From the NCBI GenBank assembly GCA_019347795.1, contig JAHWKS010000023.1:1-15056 (forward strand): 15,056 bases of DNA. The letters run 5' to 3'. Each line of letters opens with the position of its first letter. Position 1 is the stretch's first letter. The notes beneath the pieces were generated by a model. The model did no database searches. It was not told where the DNA came from and was given only the letters and a program-made list of their open reading frames with translations. Shown here piece after piece: positions 7,232 through 14,631 of this stretch. The position numbers and the translations under genes were made by a program. The stretch comes from Planctomycetota bacterium. Lineage in GTDB: Bacteria; Planctomycetota; Planctomycetia; Pirellulales; Pirellulaceae.

Positions 7232-7429
7232 TCATTCGACGTCGTCAAAGGTGCGGCGGTCCGAGGGATGCCACAACGGCAATCCGCGGCGAACGCGCTC
7301 GGCAAGCATTTCGAGTTTCTCATCCGTCCCTGGCAACGCCTGGCAGGCGGCGAAGTCGCCGTCTTCCGTCTCCTGAGGCTCATAGTTCCAAAAGCCCAGT
7401 TTAATCGCGTCAAGCACCGACGTGGGCAC
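7232..7429 (-). CDS. Small conserved planctomycete-type hypothetical protein (65 aa)
   Basis: Starts at GTG 7429, decided by a strong ribosome binding site, GAGGAGG (complement of 7436-7442), six bases upstream. The protein has an N-terminal SVLDAI helix, a FWNYEP segment, an acidic middle, a predicted helix around KLEMLAERVRRGLPLWHP and a short acidic tail. No signal peptide, membrane segment or cysteine pair is present. I recall similar 60-70 aa proteins (ALPGT.EKLE.LAERARRGLPLWHP) across Pirellulales, with no known function. It lies 44 bases ahead of the PHA-system gene and probably shares its transcript. The strong ribosome binding site plus recognisable pattern make it a real gene; its job is unknown. 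Confidence 0.78.
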   Translation of the reverse strand: MPTSVLDAIKLGFWNYEPQETEDGDFAACQALPGTDEKLEMLAERVRRGLPLWHPSDRRTFDDVE

Positions 7430-7590
7430 TGCAGTCCTCCTCGATTCCTGAAGATGAGGGAAGTGAAATGAACCAGGACCGCCAAGAGTGCAGCCGAAGC
7501 CCTCGACAACGGCGCGGCCGCATGACTGGAAAAGCTAAGACCACGGCACGCGAATGTCAAGAAACTGGCGAGAAGATTTTTCGCCTGCGT

Positions 7591-7797
7591 TTACGCCTCC
7601 TCGACCTCCACCTCGATATGCTGGTACGACTCGCCGGTGCAAGGGCACAACTCCAGCCGGTAGCGCAGCTCGCCGCGCAATTTCTCAAGCGCCTCATCCC
7701 GCGAGGCGCCCTTGGCCCGAACCGTCCCCACCTGAGAACTTTCATGCCGGGCGACCCATTGGCCGCCGTCCTGCGAAATGGTGCAATGAAATTTCAT
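7591..7797 (-). CDS. Small HicB-like hypothetical protein (68 aa)
   Basis: A 68-aa protein that begins with a beta-strand pair (MKFHCTI...QWVARHES), continues with VGTVRAKG, then an Ala/Glu-rich helix (SRDEALEKLRGELRYRLELCP) and a closing strand HIEVEVEEA. This strand-strand-helix pattern, with the 'S.EEAL..L...L' helix, is what HicB-like antitoxin folds show. The DNA-binding tail of true HicB and an adjacent HicA are absent. I recall stand-alone versions with the same 'RGELRYRLELCPCTG' centre in planctomycetes. The pair Cys51/Cys53 (CPC) is notable. It is transcribed away from the ferredoxin gene, sharing an 89-bp divergent region. No Shine-Dalgarno sequence precedes the ATG. A conserved small protein of unknown function is the safest label. 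Confidence 0.72.
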   Translation of the reverse strand: MKFHCTISQDGGQWVARHESSQVGTVRAKGASRDEALEKLRGELRYRLELCPCTGESYQHIEVEVEEA

Positions 7798-7800
7798 GGT

Positions 7801-7816
7801 TGCGATCGCGATCGCA
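7801..7816. promoter_or_regulatory. Perfect 16-bp palindrome in the divergent promoter region
   Basis: TGCGATCGCGATCGCA is its own reverse complement and consists of two overlapping GCGATCGC octamers. It lies 3 bases upstream of the minus-strand start (7797) and 70 bases before the ferredoxin start (7887), a position where an operator could act on both genes. No regulator gene is adjacent, and similar CGATCG runs occur by chance in GC-rich coding DNA (4939-4950), so the role is speculative. Confidence 0.3.
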
Positions 7817-7845
7817 GCTTGCGGACGCCGCCGGCCGAAGTAAGG

Positions 7846-7875
7846 TTGAACGCTGCTTCAGCCTTTCCCTAAGAT
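7846..7875 (+). promoter_or_regulatory. Candidate sigma-70-like promoter for the ferredoxin-trkA-trkH unit
   Basis: TTGAAC (7846-7851) and TAAGAT (7870-7875) are spaced by 18 bases, each with 4 of 6 consensus matches. Transcription would start about 5-7 bases before the ATG at 7887, giving a nearly leaderless mRNA. That agrees with the absence of a Shine-Dalgarno sequence at this start. Weak evidence from sequence alone. Confidence 0.25.
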
Positions 7876-7886
7876 ACTACTGCATC

Positions 7887-8240
7887 ATGGCGAAGTTCAC
7901 CCACCATATTTTTGTTTGCTGCAATCAGCGCGCCGCGGGTCATTCCCGCGGCTGCTGCGATCCGGAAGGGAGCGAGGCGCTCCGCGACGCCTTCAAAGCG
8001 GAGGTCAAACGCCGCGGCCTGGACCCGCTGGTTCGGGCCAACAAGGCCGGCTGTCTCGACCAGTGCGAGTTGGGTCCCACGGTCGTCATCTATCCCCAGG
8101 CGATCTGGTACGGCGGCGTGCGAAAGGAGCACGTCCCGCGGATCATCGAAGAGACCGTGCTCGCCGGCCGGGTGATCGAAGAGCTGCTCATCCCCGACCA
8201 TCTGCTCAACACCAAGGGAGGCAAGCTCCTGCCCGAGTAA
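7887..8240 (+). CDS. Thioredoxin-like [2Fe-2S] ferredoxin
   Basis: A 117-aa soluble protein. It carries the cysteine arrangement of thioredoxin-fold [2Fe-2S] ferredoxins (as in the NuoE C-terminal domain and Aquifex-type Fd): Cys11-Cys12 early, Cys23-Cys24, and Cys56-x3-Cys60 in AGCLDQCELGPTVVIYP. The motifs FVCCNQR, GH.RG.C, GP.VVIYP and WYGGV match what I know of the stand-alone family (CxNxR.AGH.RGSC...GCL..CE.GP). Both of the first two ligand positions are doubled Cys pairs, so either member could bind iron. Role: a small electron carrier; the partner is unknown. ATG at 7887 is where homology starts; the frame is open further upstream but without conserved sequence. It ends 17 bases before trkA, so it probably heads a three-gene unit. 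Confidence 0.88.
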   Translation: MAKFTHHIFVCCNQRAAGHSRGCCDPEGSEALRDAFKAEVKRRGLDPLVRANKAGCLDQCELGPTVVIYPQAIWYGGVRKEHVPRIIEETVLAGRVIEELLIPDHLLNTKGGKLLPE

Positions 8241-8257
8241 AGGCGAAAGTCGAACGC

Positions 8258-9601
8258 ATGAGGATTGTGATACTCGGCGCGGGAACGGTCGGCACGTGGA
8301 TCGCCGACTTGCTCTGCCAGCGGCGCCACAGCGTGACGGTGATCGACATCGATCCCGCGCACACGCGGCGGATCAACGACGAGCTGGACGTGCGGGTGGT
8401 GACCGGCTCCGGCTCCCAGTCGAGCGTTCTTTTCCAGGCCGACGTGCTGGGCGCCGATGTTTTCCTCGCCCTCTGCGGCGTCGACGAAGTGAACCTCGTT
8501 TCCGCCAGTATGGCGAAGGCGCTGGGGGTGCGGCGCTCCGTAGCGCGCGTCTACGCGCCGGTGTTCCGCGACTTGAGCACCTTCGACTACCAGCGTCACT
8601 TCCAGATCGACCGCCTCTTGAGCCTGGAGCAGTTGGCGGCGATGGAGTTGGCCCGCGGGATCCGCAACCCCGGCTCGGTGTTGATGGATACCTTCGCCCG
8701 CGGAGAGATGGAGGTGGCCGAGGTGATCGTCACGGCGGGCGCCCCGGTGCTGGAGGCGCCGCTGAAGGACTTGGGGGTCCCGCCGCGGGTGCGTGTCGGC
8801 TCGATCTATCGCGAAGGGCGGATGTGGATCGCCGGCGCCGAAGATCAGATGCAGGAAGGCGACCACGCCATGCTGATCGGCGACCACGAGATGGTGGACG
8901 ACGTCAAGAAAATGTTTCAGCCCAAGCCGGGGCCGAAGCAGGTGGTCGTCATCGCCGGAGGCGGGGAAACCGGGTATCACCTGGCGAGGGTGCTGGAAGG
9001 GGACCATTTCGCCGTAACGGTGATGGAGTCCGACCCCCAGCGGTGCGCGTACCTGGCGACGCATCTGCAAAACGCCACGGTGCTGAACGTGGACGCCTCC
9101 CGCCGCCGCGTGCTCGAGGAGGAGCGCATCGGGAGCGCCGACTACTTTGTCGCGACGACCGGCGACGACGAAGACAACATCATGCTCGGGGTGGAAGCCC
9201 GGGAGACCGGCGCGAAGTCGATCCTGGCCGTCGTACAGCGCCCTGATTACGCCACGCTCGTCAATAAACTGGGCATCGACCGGGCGGTGAGCCCTCGCGA
9301 CGTGATGGCCCGCCAGGTGCTCGGGCTGCTCAACACGGGGCCGGTAATCTCGCGCTCGCGCTTGCCCGGCGGCGATGTGGAGGTGCTGGAATTGGAGGTT
9401 CGTGAAGGCGCCCCCGCCACCGAGCATGTGTTGGCGAACCTGGCCCTCCCCAAGCACTGCTTGATCGGCGCGGTGGTCCATGAGGAGTTCTTCCGCGTTC
9501 CCGCGGCCGACGACCGGCTTCAGGCGGGGGACACCGTGCTGGCGCTGGTGGACGGTCCCGCGGTGGAGGAGACCGTCCGCATGTTCCGCATCGGAGGCTA
9601 A
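8258..9601 (+). CDS. trkA: TrkA, tandem-RCK regulator of Trk potassium uptake
   Basis: A 447-aa cytoplasmic protein with the full duplicated architecture of TrkA. RCK_N1 covers 1-130 (GAGTVG 7-12, Asp30 at the end of strand 2), TrkA_C1 about 140-222, RCK_N2 about 227-360 (GGGETG 234-239, acidic Glu257), and TrkA_C2 about 370-447. Family knowledge: TrkA binds NAD(H) and ADP/ATP and controls opening of the TrkH dimer. The TrkH partner starts 10 bases after this stop, and the ferredoxin gene ends 17 bases before the start. ATG at 8258 opens directly into the first beta-strand (MRIVILGAG). Only a weak AAAGG lies upstream. It is clearly distinct in size and architecture from the single-RCK ktrA at 4386-5051. 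Confidence 0.95.
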   Translation: MRIVILGAGTVGTWIADLLCQRRHSVTVIDIDPAHTRRINDELDVRVVTGSGSQSSVLFQADVLGADVFLALCGVDEVNLVSASMAKALGVRRSVARVYAPVFRDLSTFDYQRHFQIDRLLSLEQLAAMELARGIRNPGSVLMDTFARGEMEVAEVIVTAGAPVLEAPLKDLGVPPRVRVGSIYREGRMWIAGAEDQMQEGDHAMLIGDHEMVDDVKKMFQPKPGPKQVVVIAGGGETGYHLARVLEGDHFAVTVMESDPQRCAYLATHLQNATVLNVDASRRRVLEEERIGSADYFVATTGDDEDNIMLGVEARETGAKSILAVVQRPDYATLVNKLGIDRAVSPRDVMARQVLGLLNTGPVISRSRLPGGDVEVLELEVREGAPATEHVLANLALPKHCLIGAVVHEEFFRVPAADDRLQAGDTVLALVDGPAVEETVRMFRIGG

Positions 9602-9610
9602 CGGCGCGCG

Positions 9611-11485
9611 ATGGACTATCGGCTGGTGGCCAAGTCGCTCAGCGCGGTCGCGTTCCTGATCGGGACGGCGATGTTCTTCAGCCTGCCGTGGGCGCATCCC
9701 GCGCTGGGGCGCCGAGTTGTGTGGGGGCCGGAGGACGTCCCCGGTTTCGAGTGGCGCGGTTTCTTTTCGTTGGTTGGCTCGATGATCGCGTGCATCTTGG
9801 CCGCCGCGGCGCTCTATCGGTACGGACGCGGAAGTCAGGATCGGCTCTATCGCAAAGAGGCCATGGCGATCGTCGGCTTGAGCTGGGTCATGGCGACCGT
9901 GCTCGGGGCACTGCCGTACTACTTCGGCGGCATCGAACGCGGACCGGGCCTTCGGCTGATGCGCGAGGGGGAGCCGGCCAGGGCATACGACTTCCGCGCG
10001 GTGCGGTGGCGGAAGTGGCATTTGACGCTCCCTTTGTCTTCCGACGAGTATCGGGCTGTCCAGGCTCTGCTCAAAACCGGCGCGGTGGGACTGAGCGAAG
10101 ACGAATTGCAACGGGCGACCGACAATCCCAACGCGGCCGACGTGCTCCACCGCCTGGCGGAAGGAGATTCGCTGTGGCGCGGTGTGCTGATCGTTCCCGG
10201 CGAAGATCCCTCGCCCGCATCGCGAGCGGACAATTTCCGCATCCGCTGGATCCGGATGGGACTCTTCGACTCGCTGTTCGAGTCGCAGTCGGGCTTCAGC
10301 ACCACCGGGGCGACGGTGATCGCCGACCTGGAGGATCCGGTGCTGGTTCCCCATTGCATTCTCTTTTGGCATTTCAGCACGCATTTCCTGGGCGGATTGG
10401 GGATTATCGTGTTGTTCGTCGTCGTCCTGGGACAAGGCTCCGCCGGCAAGGCGCTCATGCGGGCCGAAATGCCGGGACCGACCAAAGAAGGCGCCACGGC
10501 CCGCATGCAACACACCGCCTGGCTGTTCGCCGGGATTTACTGCGCTCTGAACGTCGTCCTCACGGCGATCCTGATCCTGGAAGGGCTGACGCTCTTCGAT
10601 GCGCTCTGCCACGCCTTCGGCACGATGGCCACCGGCGGCTTCAGCACCCGGAACGCGAGCGTGGGGCATTTCGACAGCCCCGCGATCGAGTACACGATCG
10701 TCCTGTTCATGATCCTGGCCGGCTCGAACTTTACGCTTCTCTATTTCCTCCTCGTCCGCCGACAGCCGCGACGGATGCTGCGGGATGTCGAGTGGCGCGT
10801 CTACATAAGCATCATCGCCGGGGTGACGCTGCTGGTGGTCGCCTTCGGCTTGCTGCACAACGACTTCGGCGGCGAAGGTTGGCTGGAGCGGCTTGGCAAC
10901 GCCCTCCGGTTCGGGCTGTTTCAGGTCGTGTCGATCCTCACCACCACCGGGTACGGCACGCACGACTTCGACCGCTGGAACAGCTTCGGCAGGGCCATCC
11001 TGTTCGTCTTGATGTTCGTCGGCGGGTGCGCGGGCAGCACCGGCGGCGGATTGAAAGTCATCCGGCACATCTTGTTCCTCAAAGTGCTCCGACTGGAAGC
11101 CGAGCAGGCCTTCCGCCCGACCGTCGTCCGGCTGTTGCGATTGGGAGGCGAACCCGTTGAGGATCCCGGCCTATCCAAGAGCATCCTCGTCTATTTTGGG
11201 ACGGTGGCGGCCGTGGTCGTGTTCAGTTGGCTGTTTGTGATCGCCGCGGAGCCGGACGCCACCTGGGGGTCCGACATCGAGCACAAGCTCATCGACAGCG
11301 CCAGCGCCGTGGCCGCCACGCTCAACAACATCGGTCCCGGGCTGGGCGTGGTGGGCGCCACGCAGAACTACGGGCACTTCAGCTCGATGACGAAGTTCCT
11401 ATTCGTGTGGCTGATGATGGCCGGCCGCGTCGAGTTGTTCGTGGTCCTCGTCCTCTTTATGCCCCGGTTCTGGCGCTCCCGGTGA
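9611..11485 (+). CDS. trkH: TrkH potassium transporter with a large periplasmic insertion
   Basis: A 624-aa membrane protein; usual TrkH is about 480-490 aa. It has two extra N-terminal helices (about 6-25 and 50-70), then four M1-P-M2 repeats with filter loops STTGAT (230-235), ATGGFST (340-346), TTTGYGT (444-450) and NNIGPGLG (572-579). The intramembrane gate motif GGCAGSTGGGLK lies at 471-482. Together with TrkA it imports K+ across the inner membrane. The excess length lies between the end of the first repeat's M1 (ALPYYFGG, about 100-107) and its pore loop (about 217). This extra stretch of about 105 mostly hydrophilic, Arg/Glu-rich residues should be periplasmic if the topology follows known TrkH. 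The start follows trkA by 9 bases, with GGAGG at 9593-9597. The TrkH call is secure; the insertion's function is unknown. Confidence 0.94.
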   Translation: MDYRLVAKSLSAVAFLIGTAMFFSLPWAHPALGRRVVWGPEDVPGFEWRGFFSLVGSMIACILAAAALYRYGRGSQDRLYRKEAMAIVGLSWVMATVLGALPYYFGGIERGPGLRLMREGEPARAYDFRAVRWRKWHLTLPLSSDEYRAVQALLKTGAVGLSEDELQRATDNPNAADVLHRLAEGDSLWRGVLIVPGEDPSPASRADNFRIRWIRMGLFDSLFESQSGFSTTGATVIADLEDPVLVPHCILFWHFSTHFLGGLGIIVLFVVVLGQGSAGKALMRAEMPGPTKEGATARMQHTAWLFAGIYCALNVVLTAILILEGLTLFDALCHAFGTMATGGFSTRNASVGHFDSPAIEYTIVLFMILAGSNFTLLYFLLVRRQPRRMLRDVEWRVYISIIAGVTLLVVAFGLLHNDFGGEGWLERLGNALRFGLFQVVSILTTTGYGTHDFDRWNSFGRAILFVLMFVGGCAGSTGGGLKVIRHILFLKVLRLEAEQAFRPTVVRLLRLGGEPVEDPGLSKSILVYFGTVAAVVVFSWLFVIAAEPDATWGSDIEHKLIDSASAVAATLNNIGPGLGVVGATQNYGHFSSMTKFLFVWLMMAGRVELFVVLVLFMPRFWRSR

Positions 11486-11564
11486 GATCTTCGCGGGTTG
11501 CTGTGCAGCGAAGTTCCAGCGAAGATAGCGAGCGGTTCCTCGTTTCCTCGATGCGAGAGGCATC

Positions 11565-14543
11565 ATGCGATTCGCTGTAATCTCCTTTCTTTCTCTGGTG
11601 CTGACAGCCCCGCTCGCCTGGGCGGCCGAACCGGAGCGGGATTCCCTGGAGCGGGACTACGCCGCCGAGCTGCCGCGAATCGAGCCGCTGTCGCCCGCGG
11701 AGGCAAAGGAGTCGTTTGAAACCGCGCCGGGCTTTCGCATCGAGTTGGCCGCCGCCGAGCCGCTGGTGGTCGATCCGGTGGCGATGTCCTTCGACGAGAA
11801 CGGCCGGCTGTTTGTGATCGAGATGCGGGATTACTCCGAGCAGGAGAACGAGCATCTGGGACGCGTCCGCCTGTTGGAGGATCGCGACGGCGACGGCCGC
11901 TTCGACCACAGCACGGTCTACGCCGACGGGCTCTCCTGGCCGACCGCGATCATCTGCTGGGACGGCGGCGTGTTCGTCGGCGCCGCGCCGGACATTTTTT
12001 ATCTGAAGGACACCGACGGCGACAATCAGGCCGACGTGCGCCGCGTCGTCTTCACCGGCTTCGGCCGGAGCAATGTGCAGGGACTGCTCAACACGTTTGT
12101 TTGGGGACTCGACAACCGCATCCACGGCGCCACCAGCAGCAGCGGGGCGAGCGTCGTGCCGGGAGACGCGCCGGACGCGGAGCCGCTCGTGCTTCGCGGA
12201 CGCGACTTCGCTTTCGATCCGCGGACCGAAAAGATCGAGGCGACGAGCGGCGGCGCCCAGCATGGGTTGAGCTTCGACGACTGGGGCAACAAGTTTGTCT
12301 GCTCCAACAGCGACCATATTCAGGCGGTGATGTTCGAAGACCGCTACGTCGCCCGCAATCCGTATTTGGCGGCGCCGTCTCCGCGAGTGAGCATCGCCGC
12401 CGACGGCCCGCAAGCCGACGTGTTCCGCGCCAGTCCCGTCGAGCCGTGGCGGATTGTCCGCACCCGGCTGCGGGCGAAGGGGATCGTGCCGGGAATCGTC
12501 GAAGGGGGCGGCCGCCCCGCCGGCTACTTCACCGGCGCCACGGGGGTCACCATCTATCGCGGCGACGCCTGGCCCGATGAATTCGCGGGTTGGGCCGTAG
12601 TCGGCGATGTGGGGAGCAATCTCGTGCATCGCAAACAAATCGAGCGGAAGGGGCTCGACTTCGTCGCCCGCCGTGTGGATGAAAAGAGCGAGTTCGTCCG
12701 CTCGAGCGACGTCTGGTTCCGCCCCGTGCAGTTCGCCAACGCGCCCGATGGAACGCTTTACGTGCTCGATATGTATCGCGAGGTGATCGAGCATCCCAAG
12801 AGCCTGCCGCCGATCATCAAACAGCACCTCGACCTGACCAGCGGCCGCGATCGCGGAAGGATCTGGCGAATCGCGCCGGAAGGATTCCAGTCGCCGCGGC
12901 CGCCGGCGATGGGCGAGATGACCGCGGCCGAACTTGTCGCCGCCCTCGACGATCCCAACGGCTGGCGCCGCGACACGGCCGCGCGGCTTCTTTACCAGCA
13001 GCAACCACGTTCGACGATTCCGCACTTGGAGAAACTCGCGCGCTCCGCCGCTCGCCCCGAAGGCCGCATTCATGCGATGAATGCGCTCGACGGGCTGGAC
13101 GCCATCACCGCGGAGGTCGTCCTAGCCGCACTCGATGATGAGCATCCGCACGTGCGGCGCCACGCGGTGCGGCTGGCGGAGCGGGTTGTCGAGTCGCCTC
13201 TCGTGCAGGAGCGGTTGTACTCGCTCATCGAGGATCCGGACATCCGCGTCGTTTACCAGCTCGCGTTTTCGCTGGGCGAGTTGCGAGGTCCAAAGCGGAA
13301 TCAGGCGCTCGCGGCGATTGTGCGGCGGCATCCGGAGAATCGCTGGATGCGCGTCGCGGCGCAAAGCTCGCTGGCCGAGGGCGCCGGCGACGTGCTGGCC
13401 GAGTTGGCCGCGGATGCGAAGTTCCGCTCGACCCCGGCGGGGCGAAGCTGGCTTTCCACGCTCGCGACGCAGATTGGGAAGCAGCAGCGTCCCGCGGACG
13501 TGGCGGCGGTGACGGACGTGCTCCACAAGCTCGCCGGCGATCCCTCGGCGAAGGCGGCGCTGCAAACGATCATCCAAGCCCTCGCCGCCAGGCCGGGAAG
13601 TCCGCTCGCGGAGCAAATGGCCGCCGCTACCGGCGGAGAGTCGGAGGCGGTTCTGCGAGAGCTGTTCACGTCGGCCCGCGACCAGGTCCTCAACTACCAG
13701 ACCGACCCCGAGAAGCGGGCCGAGCTGGTGCATCGCCTTCGCTGGGGCGAACTCGACGAAGCGGCGCCCGTTCTTACGGCTCTCTTGTCGCCCGCCCAAC
13801 CGGCCGACGTGCAGGCGGCGGCGCTGGCGACCTTGGCGTCTTTCCCGTCGCCCGCAGTGGCCGCGCTCCTGGTCCAGCGGTGGCCGAGCCTCAGCCCCAG
13901 CCTTCGCTCCCGCGCGGCCGAGGCGCTCTTCTCCCGCGACGCCTGGATCCCCGCGCTCCTGGAGGCGGTGGAGCAAGGCCGCATCGCGCCCGGCGACCCG
14001 CAGCCGGGTCGATTGAAGCTACTGGCCGCTCATCCCGATTCCGCGATCGCCGCACAGGCCCGGCGGGTGCTGGAGCAGACGCAAACCACCGGCCGCGGCG
14101 AACTGCTGGCGAAGTTCCGCGCCGCGCTTGAACTGGAAGGCGACGCGGCCCCCGGCAAGGCCGCCTTCACCAAGCACTGCTCCAAGTGCCATCGCCTGGA
14201 AGGCGCCGGCCACGAGCTCGGCCCCAACCTGGCCGCCATGCAGAATCGCGGCCCGGAGGCGATCCTCACCAACGTGATCGACCCCAACCGCGAGGTGAAC
14301 CCGCAGTACGTCACCTACGTGCTCATCACGCAGGACGGCCGCTCGCTCTCGGGCATGATCTCCGCCGAGACCGCCACCAGCGTCACCCTCCGCCGCGCGG
14401 AGAACGCCCACGACACCGTGCTGCGGATCGACATCGACGAGCTCCGCAGCACCGGCCAGTCGCTCATGCCGGAGGGAATGGAGAAAGAGATCGACGTGCA
14501 AATGATGGCCGACCTGATCGCCTACATCCAGTCGGTCGAGTAG
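11565..14543 (+). CDS. Secreted PVC-type dehydrogenase / HEAT-repeat / heme-binding cytochrome c protein
   Basis: A 992-aa exported protein. Residues 1-20 form a signal peptide with an AWA cleavage motif (A18-W19-A20). About 50-435 is the membrane-bound-dehydrogenase-like beta-propeller common in Planctomycetes and Verrucomicrobia (FDENGRLFVIEMRDY, DRDGDGRFD, DTDGDNQADVRR, TGVTIYRGD..P.E..G.....). About 445-830 is Ala/Leu-rich helical HEAT-like repeats. About 850-992 is the PVC-type heme domain: CSKCH gives Cys872, Cys875 and heme ligand His876, and Met968 in SLMPEGME is the likely second axial ligand. Family knowledge: these proteins are periplasmic or outer, of mostly unproven substrate, often thought to oxidise sugars or related compounds and pass electrons to the attached cytochrome. 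AGAGG lies 4 bases before the ATG. It lies 79 bases after trkH; a shared transcript is possible but not shown. Confidence 0.93.
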   Translation: MRFAVISFLSLVLTAPLAWAAEPERDSLERDYAAELPRIEPLSPAEAKESFETAPGFRIELAAAEPLVVDPVAMSFDENGRLFVIEMRDYSEQENEHLGRVRLLEDRDGDGRFDHSTVYADGLSWPTAIICWDGGVFVGAAPDIFYLKDTDGDNQADVRRVVFTGFGRSNVQGLLNTFVWGLDNRIHGATSSSGASVVPGDAPDAEPLVLRGRDFAFDPRTEKIEATSGGAQHGLSFDDWGNKFVCSNSDHIQAVMFEDRYVARNPYLAAPSPRVSIAADGPQADVFRASPVEPWRIVRTRLRAKGIVPGIVEGGGRPAGYFTGATGVTIYRGDAWPDEFAGWAVVGDVGSNLVHRKQIERKGLDFVARRVDEKSEFVRSSDVWFRPVQFANAPDGTLYVLDMYREVIEHPKSLPPIIKQHLDLTSGRDRGRIWRIAPEGFQSPRPPAMGEMTAAELVAALDDPNGWRRDTAARLLYQQQPRSTIPHLEKLARSAARPEGRIHAMNALDGLDAITAEVVLAALDDEHPHVRRHAVRLAERVVESPLVQERLYSLIEDPDIRVVYQLAFSLGELRGPKRNQALAAIVRRHPENRWMRVAAQSSLAEGAGDVLAELAADAKFRSTPAGRSWLSTLATQIGKQQRPADVAAVTDVLHKLAGDPSAKAALQTIIQALAARPGSPLAEQMAAATGGESEAVLRELFTSARDQVLNYQTDPEKRAELVHRLRWGELDEAAPVLTALLSPAQPADVQAAALATLASFPSPAVAALLVQRWPSLSPSLRSRAAEALFSRDAWIPALLEAVEQGRIAPGDPQPGRLKLLAAHPDSAIAAQARRVLEQTQTTGRGELLAKFRAALELEGDAAPGKAAFTKHCSKCHRLEGAGHELGPNLAAMQNRGPEAILTNVIDPNREVNPQYVTYVLITQDGRSLSGMISAETATSVTLRRAENAHDTVLRIDIDELRSTGQSLMPEGMEKEIDVQMMADLIAYIQSVE

Positions 14544-14631
14544 CCGTTGCGGGGCCCCGCCGGCTCAAGCATGTGGCGCCGGATTTGCTCATTAATATGT
14601 TCGTTCTCTAGGCATTCATCATGGAGGCGGC

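Noticed and set aside
7468..7872. Possible plus-strand gene with GAGGGAAG upstream of its ATG
   Set aside because: It overlaps the conserved 68-aa gene on the other strand and its translation is basic, low-complexity sequence without any recognised pattern.
8090..11068. Very long open frame on the minus strand (992 codons) opposite trkA/trkH
   Set aside because: It mirrors the strong G/C-ending codon bias of the real plus-strand genes. Its translation is His/Arg/Gln-rich low-complexity with no domain, signal or membrane pattern.
9688..11160. 490-codon plus-strand open frame inside trkH
   Set aside because: Out-of-frame, Arg-rich translation; the TrkH frame has all four filter loops and explains the region.
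11487..11526. Inverted repeat ATCTTCGC/GCGAAGAT after trkH as a terminator
   Set aside because: 8-bp arms with a 24-base loop and no T-run; part of the match overlaps a short direct repeat CAGCGAAG. Too weak to call.
11457..13073. 538-codon minus-strand open frame opposite the cytochrome gene
   Set aside because: Antisense shadow; the plus strand encodes a well-matched secreted cytochrome protein.
14549..14560. Perfect palindrome GCGGGGCCCCGC after the cytochrome stop
   Set aside because: No loop-forming centre and no T-run; expected by chance in such GC-rich DNA.
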